The notes under the pieces were generated by a model. That model had not been told where the DNA came from, did not search any database, and was given only the letters and a program-made list of their open reading frames with translations. Of a stretch of DNA of 64,000 bases, positions 1-12,000 are shown piece after piece. Every line of letters starts with the position of its first letter. The stretch's first letter is position 1. The stretch spans positions 1,116,001 to 1,180,000 of the forward strand of contig OZ037909.1 in the NCBI GenBank assembly GCA_964035575.1, written 5' to 3'. Origin of the DNA: Rhynchopus sp. YZ270_cl-10 (Eukaryota > Euglenozoa > Diplonemea > Diplonemida > Diplonemidae). The translations under genes and the position numbers were made by a program.

Positions 1-3000
1 CTGATCAGCGACCCGCGTGACGAGCACTTCATGAACGTGGAGATGGACAAGCTGAAGATTGATGTGCTGGACCAGCTGTGCGAGAAGTCGAGCACGTTTG
101 GGAAGATCATTGCGAAGACGCTTGCGACGTGCGCAGACCTGAAAGACCAACCGACCTGTGTGAAGGACTCTGGATGTGTGTGGAACACCGCCTGCCAGAA
201 GTCGGAGTGCTACGACCTGTGCACGAAGGAGAAGTGTGACACGAACCCGCTCTGCATGTGGACCGCAGGTGCGAAAGAGTGCACGCTGACCCCGGTGACG
301 CCGGCGCCGCCGACGCCAGCACCAGCAACGCTTGCGCCGCCGACACCTGTGCCGGCGACAGCGGCACCGCCAACACAGCCGCCAGCAACGCCTGCGCCGC
401 CAACACCGGCACCGCCAACAGACGTGCCCGCGACACCGGCACCGCCGACAATTGCACCGACCGCTGTGCCGACACCTGCGCCGCCGGTGGACGAGTGTGC
501 GGATGCGGCGACGAAGAAGGTGTGCGAGGATGCGGGCCAGACGTGTGTGGACCCGGACCAGCAGAACGCAGGGGACTGGAAGTGTGTGTGCCCGCCACCG
601 AGCACGGCGTCGCTTGTGGGGGCGGCTGCGAAGGACTGCATGTTTGACGAGTGCAGCCTGAACAGCATGACGTGCCAGTCTGTGGGGCAGACGTGTGTGG
701 ACCCGGAGAAGGAGAAGCCGGACTCGTGGAAGTGCGAGTGTGTGCCGCCGCAGACGCTTGTGGGGGCGCCGGTGGTCGGGAAGCCTGCAATCTGCAAGGA
801 CCCGCCGGGCGACTGTGAGACGTTTGGGGACATCTGCCACGCTGCGGGGCAGTCGTGCTCGACAGGGGCGACGAAGCACGACCAGAAGGTTGTGTGCGAG
901 TGCATTCCGCCTGCAACGGGGACACCCGGACAGCATGTGCCTGCGGTGTGCCAGCTGAACGAGTGCAAGGCTGTGTGCCCGACGTGTGCACAGACAACCT
1001 CGTCGTCGGCGAACAAGTGCGAGGCGGCGGGACAGGACTGCGAGGACCTGGGCCTGGGACACCTGAGCCTCGGGGACTGGCAGTGCAAGTGCAGAACACC
1101 GTACACCGGGTCGAAGGTAACGGCACCTGCAGTGTGCGAGCTGGACGAGTGCAAGGCTGTGTGCCCGACGTGTGCGAGCAAGACGAAGGGGGCGCAGAAC
1201 CTCTGCGAGGAGAAGGGGCAGACGTGTGTGGAGAAGAGCCTGACAACGGTGAGCGACTGGGAGTGCCACTGCGTGGACCCGAAGGTGGGGACGGCGCTGA
1301 CGGCTCTTGCGAAATGCGAGGAGGACGAGTGCAGGACGCGGGAGCAGATCTGTGTGAAGGCCGGGCAGGCGTGTGTGGATGCGGACCACAAGGCTGCGGG
1401 GTCGTGGGAGTGTGTGTGCCCGCCGCCGTCGAACTCGACACAGGTTGCTGGTGCGGCGGTGTGCGAGGTGGACGAGTGCACGCTGGAGGAGGTAAACAAG
1501 GTGTGCGCGGACAGCCACCAGCTCTGTGTGGACACGGACATCACGTCGCTCGGGAACTGGGAGTGCCACTGCGTGGCGCCTGCACACGGCACTGCGCCGC
1601 AGCACGCGGTGGCGTCGTGCTCGCTGGACGAGTGTGCGGTGAAGTGCCCGACGTGTGCCGACAAGGGGGACAACAAAACCGGGAACGTGTGCACGGCTGC
1701 AGGGCAGCTCTGCGAGGACCCGCAGCCGACACACACGAACCTGAACGACTGGCTCTGCAAGTGCCCGCCGCCAAGCACAAAGACTGCGGTGACGACGACT
1801 GTGGCGGATTGTCGGGACGGGTTTGACGAGTGTGTGGAGCGGTCGGACGCTGTGCAGTGCAAGCACACCCCGCGGTACTCGCTGGACGGGTGTCTGTGCG
1901 CGTGTGGGTGGACGAGCACTGAGTTCAAGCAGACGGAGCCGTGCACGGACGGGTGCTGCAACCCGCTGCACGAGAAGTCGTCGTGGTGCCTTGTGGACAC
2001 GGCGGACGCCTACAACAAGAACAAGCCGCACTGCCTTGCGGCGTCGAAGCAGTTCTGTCTGTCTGCGGGCCAGGTCCCGGCTGACGGGGGCAGGCCGTTG
2101 CGCGCTCCGATTCCCGGGGTCCCGAACGGTCAGACGAACGTGTGCACGGATGTGGGGCAGAAGTGTGTGGACCCGGACGAGAAGACGGAGAAGGACTGGT
2201 GGTGTGAGTGCGTGCTCCCGAAGAGCGGGCCGAAGGGTCTGCAGAGCCCTGCGGTGTGTGAGGAGGACGAGTGCGTGACGCACGGGTCTGTGTGCACGAA
2301 CGCTGGACAGAAGTGTGTTGACGCGGACCGGAGTGCGCTGAAGAACTGGCAGTGCGAGTGTGTTGTGGGCCCTGTGAAGACGGCTGTGCAGGGCGTTGCG
2401 GTGTGCGAGATTAACGAGTGCATTGAGATCTGCCCGACGTGTGCGACCGACAACGGCACCACTGTGTGCGCAGAGGCTGGACAGACCTGTCTTGACCCGA
2501 ACACGACCGGAACGAGCCTGAGCGACTGGTCGTGCACATGCCCGCCGCCGAGCAAGGGTACCGCTGTCGGCGGCCCTGTGGCGAAGTGTCTGCTGGACGA
2601 GTGCGTGGCGACATGCCCAACGTGCGCGAAGGGGACGTGTAAGGACCAGACCTGCGAGGACCCGGACCAGTCGCCGACGTCGATGAACGACTGGCGTTGT
2701 GTGTGTCTGCCGCCGTCGAACACGGTGGCGATTGGGAACCGTTCGACGTGCGAGGTGGACGAGTGCAACGGGAAGGTGTGCGCGCTGGGGCAGCACTGCT
2801 ACGACCCTGACCTGACTGCGCCGAACACGTGGCAGTGCGAGTGTGTCGCGCCTGCAACCGGGATCAAGCTCATGGGGAACGCAACGTGTGAGGAGGACGA
2901 GTGCAAGAAACACGAGGAGGTGTGCATGCGTTCTGGCCAGACCTGCCGTGACCTGGACAAGACGACGGTGAACAGTTGGATCTGCGAATGTATTGCACCT

Positions 3001-6000
3001 GACCTGGGCACACCCGGGTCACAAAAGCCTGCAGAGTGCCTTCCTTCTGAGGAGTGCAAGAACAACCTTGTGTGCTCCAACGCTGGGCAGCACTGTGTGG
3101 ACCCGAACCCAAAAACACTGAACGACTGGGAGTGCCACTGCATCCCGCCCTTCACGCCTGCCACAAAGGTGAAGGGGCCAGCACAGTGCCTGCTGGACGA
3201 GTGCACAGCTGTGTGCCCGAGTTGTGCAAAGCAGACTGCCTCTGCGTCCCCTCTGTGCAAGGTGCATGGGCAGACGTGTGAGGACCCGGACCACAACAAG
3301 CTGAACGACTGGCGCTGTGTCTGTGTGCTGCCTGCGACGGGCACGCCCGGGGCGACGGCACCCGCAAACTGCGTTTTGGACGAGTGTGTGGCGACCTGCG
3401 ACAGCTGTGCGATGAAGACATGCTCAGACAAGGGGCAGCTGTGCGAGGACCCGAACACGGACCCGAAGTACAAGCGCGACTGGCTGTGCAAGTGCGTCCC
3501 GCCGTCGACGAACACGATGACTGCGGGGGCGGTGGTGTCGTGCATGTACGACGAGTGCAGCGCACCGGCGAACAAGGGCGTGTGCGGGGCAGACCAGCTG
3601 TGTGTGGACACGAACCAGGCGATGGAGGGAACCTGGGAGTGCTCGTGCCCGGCACCGTACAGTGGGTCGGCGGCACAGGCGGCTGTTGGGAAGTGTTCGC
3701 TGAACGAGTGCACGACGAAGTGCAGCGGGTGTGCGGACAAGGACAACGGCCAGGGGAACGTGTGCACCCGCCAGGACCAGACCTGCGTGGACCCGGACAT
3801 CCACAACGACGGGGACTGGTACTGCGAGTGCAAGGTGGGGACTGGGCTGGCTGTCGGGAAGCCCGTTGTGCTGTGCGTGCTTGACGAGTGTGCTGTGGCG
3901 TGCCCGACGTGTGCGGACACCGGAGGCGGGAACCTGTGCACAAAGGAGGGGCAGACGTGCAAGGACAAGAACACTGCGGCAGGGTCGACCGGGGACTGGG
4001 AGTGCCGCTGCCCGCCGCCGTTTGAGGAGAAGTTTGTGAAGGCTGGGCTGGCGGTGTGCAGTGCCGACGAGTGTGCGGACATGCTGGGCGGGAAGGTGAA
4101 CGGGTCTGTGTGTGTGGACAAAGGGCAGCTGTGCCACGACTCGCACCTCGACACACTGAACGACTTTGACTGCGTGTGCCCGCCGCCGCGCCACGGAACG
4201 AAGACGGGGGCACCTGCAGAGTGTGTGAAGGACGAGTGCCTGCTGCATGGGGATGTGTGCAAGAAGGCGAACCAGACCTGTCTGGACGTCGACACCAAGG
4301 TGGACAACAACTGGGAGTGCCTGTGCGCGCCGCCGTCGTCGAGCACGCAGATGATGGGGGCCGCTGTGTGCGAGGTGGACGAGTGTGTGGAGAAGAGACG
4401 CATCTGCGAGGGTGCGTCGCCGCCGCAGGAGTGTGTCGACGTGGACCGCACCCGTCTGAACGACTGGGAGTGCAGATGCCAGTCGCCGGCGTCGGGAACT
4501 GCTGTGGCAGCTGCTGCGGCGTGTGTGCTGGACGAGTGTGTGGCGACGTGCGCAACGTGTGAGAAGGACCTGTGCACGAAGGCGGGACAGACCTGTGTGG
4601 ACCCGAACACGGCGTTTGGGAGCCAGAACGACTGGGAGTGTGTGTGCCCGGCGCCGTCGTCTGTGACTGCGAAGGTGTCTGTGGCGGAGTGCCCTGTCGA
4701 CGAGTGCGTGGGACACGGCTACGTGTGCCAGGCCGCACACCAGTCGTGTGTGGACCCAAACCACGGGGGGACAAGCCTTGGGGACTGGGAGTGCCACTGC
4801 CTGACGCCTGCGACAGGGGTGGCGATTGCAGGCGTGGCGGCGTGCACTGTGGACGAGTGCACGAACCACGGCCACGTGTGCACGGGACACGGACAGACGT
4901 GCGTCGACCCGAACAAGAGTGCGGACGTGCTGCACGACTGGGAGTGCCACTGCGAGCCCCCTGCGACGCAGAAGGCGGTGGCGGCGGCAGCTGTGTGCGT
5001 GCACGAAGGGGAGTGCAAGGACCCTGTGAAGGCTGGTGTCTGCGAGAGCCGTGGGCAGATCTGCGAAGACCCGGACATGACGAAGCTCGACGACTGGCGC
5101 TGCCTGTGCACGCCGCCGAGCCACGGTCTGCTGAAGGTTGCAGGGCCGGCGTTCTGCATCCTCGACGAGTGTGTGGACTCGTGTTCGACGTGCGCGAAGG
5201 ACGTGTGCAAGGCAGCGGGGCAGACGTGCGTGGACGAGAACAAGGACCCTGTGCTTGGGCTGAACACATGGGAGTGCAGGTGCATTGCGCCCGCGTCTGG
5301 GTCGAAGGTCGCAGGTGCGGCGATGTGTGTCGAGGACGAGTGCTCGTCGCACGCGTCGACCTGCACGGGTGCGGGACAGGACTGCGTCGACCCGTCGACA
5401 ACAACGAAGGGGGACTGGCGTTGCGAGTGCAGGCAGCCGTCGACTGGGACAGCAACTGCGGGGGCGGCCAAGTGCTCGACGAACGAGTGCGACTTCCACG
5501 CGAAGACGTGTTCCGACGTGGGACAGGTGTGCAACGACCCGGACCTGTCGGCGCAGTCGCTTGGGGACTGGAACTGCACGTGCGTGGCGCCGTACTCGGG
5601 GACGCAGGCTGGTGCGGCGGCAAAGTGCCTCGTGGACGAGTGTGAGCTGTACGGACACGTGTGCACGAACGCTGGACAGACCTGTGTTGACGAGGAGAAG
5701 GGGATGGCAGGGTTCTGGAAGTGTGTCTGCCCGCCACCGAACGAGAAGTTCAAGCGTGACATGGGTGTGGCGGACTGCGTTGTCGACGAGTGCACGACAT
5801 GGACGAACACAAGCACCCCGTCTGCGATGCCGTCGAACGACGCGAAGGCGGTGAACCTGTGCGAGAAGGCCGGGCAGGTGTGTGAGGACCCGAACCACAA
5901 CGCGTCGTCTGCTGGGGACTGGACGTGCACGTGCCCGTCTCCGGGGAACAGAACTGCGCGTGCACACGTGGCGACATGCGATGTGGATGAGTGTGCGGAC

Positions 6001-9000
6001 CCTGCGAAGGAGGATGTGTGTGCGGCCAAGGGGCAGCGCTGTGTGGACCCGAACTGGGAGCCTGGCCACGAAGGGGACTGGACGTGTGTGTGCGTGCCGC
6101 CGTCGGTTGGGACGGGGAAGCAGGCGCCGGCCGTGTGCCTGCTCGATGAGTGCAAGGTCGACGGTGGTGTGTGCCAGGCGGGCGGGCAGCTGTGTGTCGA
6201 CAGCAACCGTGCGGAGAACGGGACATGGGCGTGCGAGTGTGTGGCACACGCGGGCGTGAACGCGTCGCAGCTGGGAGGACTGGCGGACTGCAACCCGCCG
6301 TCGAGCGAGTGCAGAATTGACGCAATCCGTGAGGTGTGCACGTCTGCGAACCAGGGCTGCTACGACCCGGACCTGAAGGGGCACAACGACTGGGTGTGCG
6401 AGTGCGTGCCGCCTGCCACAGGCCCGCAGAAGCAGGGTGCGGCGACGGTGTGTGTGCTCGACGAGTGTGCGAAGGAGTGCCCAACGTGCGGGAAGTCGGT
6501 GTGTGCGGCCGCGGGGCAGACGTGCACAGACGCGAACACGGACGTGTCCTCGCTGAACGACTGGACGTGCACATGCCCGGCACCCTCGACAGGGTCGAAG
6601 AAGGGAGGTGTGGCGGTGTGCCAGCTGGACGAGTGTGCTGCGGTGTGCGACGGCTGCCCGTCGGCGATCTGCACTGCGGCAGGCACGCAGTGTGAGGACA
6701 CGAACACGGACGCGCGTTCTCCCGGAGACTGGGAGTGCGTGTGCCGTGCACCTGCCCTGGGACGTGTGACACAGGGCGTGCCGGTGTGCCTGATTGACGA
6801 GTGCGAGCAGAACGCACACAAGTGTGCGGCCGGGCAGATGTGCGCTGACGCGAACAAGCTTGCGGCGTCCGAGGGGGACTGGACGTGCACGTGCCCGCCG
6901 CCGACGTCTGGGACTGCAGTGGCGAGTGCGGCGGTGTGCTTCGAGAACGAATGTCTTGTGGACGATAATGTGAAGAAGTGCACTGCAGCGGGGCAGGTGT
7001 GCATTGACCCGAAGCCGCAGCCGACGAACAAGGGTGACTGGGAGTGCCACTGCGCGCAGGGGAAGACCTTTGCTGTGGCTGCGGCAGCAGTCTGTGTGCT
7101 GGACGAGTGTGCGGAGCGGTGCACGTCGTGCGCGGACAGCGGGGGCGGGAACGTGTGTGCGAAGGCCGGGCAGCTCTGCACGGACCCGAACACGTCGCCG
7201 GAGAGCACACGTGACTGGAAGTGCCAGTGTGCGGCAGGGGAGAAGGCTGCGCTTGGTGGCCCTGCGACGTGCGAGGTGGACGAGTGCTGGCAGCCAAGCA
7301 ACTTTGGTGCACACACGTGTCATGACACACCGCGGACGACGGCCGACGGGTGTGCGTGCCAGTGTGGCTGGCAGGTGAAGGATGCGGCACAGTACCCTGG
7401 GGCACACGGCCCTGGTATTGAGGTGGGCTGTCTGGCTGGGTGCTGCAACCCGAACGTTGTGGCGTCGGGGGCGTGGTGCCTGCTGGAGCCTGTGCAGACG
7501 ACGGCCGTGTGCAAGGGCCTCGTGACTGCCGGGAAGATGGTGCAGACGTGCGCGGTGCTGTCGTCGGGGGTGGCACCGGCGAAGCCGAAGAACCTGTGCT
7601 CGAAGGCGGGCCAGGTGTGCGTCGACCCGGACACGAGTGCGACGAGCTCGGGTGACTGGCGGTGCGAGTGCGTTGCGCCGGCGAGCGGGGACCCGAGTGT
7701 CGGGAAGGCTGGGTCGTGCATGGTCGACGAGTGCGAGAAGAACGGGCGGGTGTGCTCTGCGGCGGGACAGCTGTGTGAGGACACGGACAAGACGAAGGCG
7801 AACACGTGGACGTGTGTGTGCCCGGCGCCTGCGACAGGGTCTGCGACCGGGAAGGCTGCGTCGTGCGTGTACGTGGGTGAGTGTGAGACGGCAAGCATTG
7901 CGGAGGTGTGCAAGCAGATGGGGCAGACGTGCTACGACCCGGACGCAGCTGTGACTGGGAACTGGGTGTGCAAGTGCGTGGAGCCGTCGACGGGTGTGCC
8001 TGCGCTCATGACGACGGCGACGTGTGTGCTGGACGAGTGCACGGCGGAGTGCCCGACGTGTGCGGACAAGGGGTTCGGGAACCAGTGCGATGTGGCCGGG
8101 CAGCACTGCGTGGAGTCGTCGACGTCGCCCGCGAAGGTTGAGGACTGGATGTGCAAGTGTGTTGGGGACGCCGTTGGGGAGTCTGTGGCGTCTGTGGCCG
8201 TGTGCACGCTGGACGAGTGCAAGATGAACAACGGGCGCCTGGCACAGCTGTGCGGTGCGGCTGGGCAGACCTGCAACGACCCGAACAAGGCGGTGCTCGG
8301 GGGGCTGAACGACTGGGAGTGCGTGTGCCCGCCACCAAGCATCGGGCGTGTGACGGGGAAGCTTGCAACGTGCCTGCGCGACGAGTGCCTGGAGGCGGAC
8401 GTGTCTGTGGTCTGCACGAAGGAAGGACAGACGTGCCAGGACCCGAACACGGACGCACGCAGCACCGGGGACTGGACGTGCGCGTGCTCAGCGAAGCCGG
8501 GTGAGACACCAAAGGTGGCGAAGGGGAAGGCCGCAAAGTGCGTGCTGCCGCCAAGCTCGTGGTGCGTGCAGCACGGCGAGACGTGCACGTTCCTGGGACA
8601 GGCGTGCGTGCCTGCGGCAAGCATTCTGAAGGACGGCTCGTGCGCGTGCATTGCGCCGCAGACAGGGCCGACGAAGGTGGGGGCGGCAACAGTGTGCATC
8701 CTTGATGAGTGCACGGCGGTTTGTGCGACGTGTGCCGACCACGGTGCCGGGAACGTGTGCACAAAGGCGGGGCAGACGTGTCAGGAGGGAAGCATGAACC
8801 CTGTGACTGGGAAGGGGGACTGGCGCTGCAAGTGTGCCGGGTCGGACATGTCGGCGGTGGCGGCAGTGGCGGTGTGCACTGTGAACGAGTGTGCCACAGA
8901 CCCGAAGGCAAAGGTGTGCGCAGCTGCGGAGCAGACGTGCACGGACAAGAACACGGCCGGGGACTCGCTGAACGACTGGATGTGCGCGTGCCACGAGCCC

Positions 9001-12000
9001 TGGACGGGGAGCAAGATGCTCGGGGCTGCGGACTGCAAGTTTGACGAGTGCCTGCTCTCCGGGAGCGAGTGCACGGCGCTGGGGCAGACCTGCTTCGACA
9101 AGGACACGTCGGCACAGGTGCGTGGGGACTGGGAGTGCCGCTGCCCGCAGGGTGCGGAGGGGTTCGCTGTTGCGAAGGCGGCGACGTGTGTGTACAAGGG
9201 GGAGTGTGCGGTGAAGGAGAACGCGGACGTGTGCACAGTGGCAGGGCAGACCTGTGTGGACCCGAACCCGGCTGTGGCGGGCGACTGGGAGTGCCGCTGC
9301 GTGTCGCCCGAGGCAGGATCACACACCAAGGGGGCGGTGGCGGTGTGCATGCTGGACGAGTGCCGTGCGACGTGCTCGTCGTGTGCAACGAAGCCGGGGT
9401 CGCAGACACACGCATGCGCGTCTGCGGAGCAGGACTGTGTGGACCCGGGCCTGGCAGCGACAAGCATTGCGGACTGGACATGTGTGTGCCGTGCGCCTGC
9501 AGCTGGGAAGATGGTGGGTGCGGCGGCTGTGTGCAGCGTGGACGAGTGCCACAACGCAGAGAACCGTGCGGCGTGCGCGCGTGTGAAGGACACGACGGGG
9601 GCAGAGGTGCAGCACTGCGTGGACAAGGACTACACAAAGACCGGGGACTGGGTGTGCGAGTGCATGTACCCGTACCACGGAACGGCGGGACAGCGTGAGG
9701 CGGCGGTGTGCCTGGTCGACGAGTGCACGGCGCCGAAGGCGTGGAGCAAGAAGCCGAACGGAAACGCGGTGTGCGGGGCGAAGGGACAGACCTGCCTCGA
9801 CCCGCAGCAGGGTGTGGCGTCGGAGCTTGGGAACTGGGTGTGCCAGTGTGCGGACGGGACTGGGGAGCCGAACAGGGGTGCGCCGTCGACGACGTGCAAG
9901 CAGGACACACTGTGCGCGAAGTTCGGGTCTGCATGCGGGCCGCTCGAGATGTGCGTGGAGAAGGAGAAGGTGTGGTCGTGCAGGTGCATTCCGCCCTTCG
10001 TGGGTGAGGCTGCTGGGAAGGCGGCGTCCTGTGTGCTGGACGAGTGCACGGCGGAGTGCACGACGTGTGCGCAGCAGGGGTCGGTGCACATGTGCACGCA
10101 GGCCGGGCAGAAGTGCGTGGACCACGACAAGTCACCGGACAGCCGTTCCGACTGGTCGTGCGTGTGCGAGGTCGGGAAGGGTGAGGCTGCTCTCAACAAG
10201 GCGGAGTGCATGGTTGACGAGTGCACGCTGAACGGAGTGACGTGCGAGGGTAAGGGCCAGGAGTGCGTCGACCCGGACATGCATGCCGAGACAAGCGGGG
10301 ACTGGGTGTGCCAGTGCATTGCGCCTGCGTCTGGGAAGGCTGTGGCCGGGGCTGCGACGTGCCTGCTGGACGAGTGCAACCTGTACGGCGGGAAGTGCAC
10401 AGTGGTGGGACAGGTGTGCATTGACCAGAACACAGCCCCGGCGAGTCTGAACGACTGGACGTGCAACTGCCCAGCACCTTCGTCGGGATACATGTACGCC
10501 GGACCTGCGTCGTGCACGTACACAGGGGCGTGCAGGGACACAGCGAACTTGGATGTGTGTGCGAACGCGGGCCAGCGCTGCTTCCCAGGAAACTCGTCGG
10601 CCGACGACTTCAGGTGTGGGTGCATGCCGCCGTACCGTGGGACTGCTGGGGAGCGTGCCCCTGCACAGTGCATGATCGACGAGTGTGAGGACATCTGTGC
10701 AACGTGCGCGCGCACAAGCGAGAAGGCCGTCAACGTCTGCGCGGGTGCGGGCCAGCGTTGCGAGGACCCGAACCTGTCTGTGCAGAGCCTGGGGGACTGG
10801 GTGTGCATGTGCCAGGCCCCGTCGACAACAGCGGCCGTTGCGCGTGCTGTCGACAGCTGCCTTGTGGACGAGTGCCTTGCCATCACCATGACCGGCGCAC
10901 GCAAGTGCGACAACTTCAAGCGCTACACGAACGACGGCTGCGAGTGTGCGTGCGGCTGGAAGGTCAGCGGCATCAACGGCGGCGGCCCCGGCCTTGACGA
11001 GAACTGTGACACAGGCTGCTGCAACCCGAACAAGGCAAAGGAGGGGGACTGGTGCCTTGTTGCCGACAGTGCCTTCAACAAGAAGAGCGCTGTCTGCAGT
11101 GCGCTCATCAGCAAACAGAAGACGTGTGCGAACGAGCGTGCACCTGCACCTGCAGGCGCACCTGTGAGTAAGTTTGTCGACGTGTGTGCTGCCGCTGGCC
11201 AGCGTTGCTACGACCCGAACCACTCCCCAAGTGTGCAGGGCGACTGGGAGTGCCACTGCACAACCTCTGAGGACTACCACATTCTTGCCCCGGCAAAGTG
11301 CAGCGTGGATGAGTGCAAGCAGACGACTGTGTGCTCTGACGCCGGCCAGGCATGCTTTGACAAGAACAAGGCAGCACTCTCAAAGAACGACTGGGAGTGC
11401 CAGTGTCTCTCGGGGTCAGGCAAGGCCGACATGGCACCCGCCGTGTGCAAGTTTAACGGCCACGACGAGTGCCAGATTGAGGCGAACAAGCAGACCTGTC
11501 TGAAGGCTGGACAGTACTGCTTCGACGAGGACCCGGAGCTGGCGGGCGACTGGGTGTGCCACTGCATCTCCCCATACACACAAAAGGCTATGGGGCTCAA
11601 CGAGGCTGCGACCTGCGTGATTGACGAGTGCCTGGCAACATGTCCGACGTGCGCAAGGAAGGGAGACGGACACGGCTACGCCTGTGAGGGACAGCAGTGT
11701 GTGGACCCGTCATACAACAAACTCAGCGACTGGATGTGCAAGTGCCTTGCCCCCGCAATTGGGTCTGGTGCGCTGCAGCGCGCCGTGTGTGTGCAGGACG
11801 AGTGTCTCGAGACACAGAACCTGAAGAAGTGCACAGACAAGGGCCAGGAGTGCGTGGACCTGCACCAAAGCGACACAAAACTGAACGACTGGGAGTGCCA
11901 CTGCGTGCGCCCTGCCCTGGGGTCGGCCATTGGCCACGCAGCAGTGTGCAAGATCAACGAGTGTCTGACGGACGCACACATGCAGCTGTGCCACGAGAAG

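Noticed and set aside
3424-8106. Very long minus-strand open frame (1560 codons) opposite the giant gene
   Set aside because: Its product is low-complexity (R, H, A, L) and simply mirrors the GC-rich, Cys-repeat coding strand. The same holds for the 861-, 714-, 709- and 603-codon minus frames.
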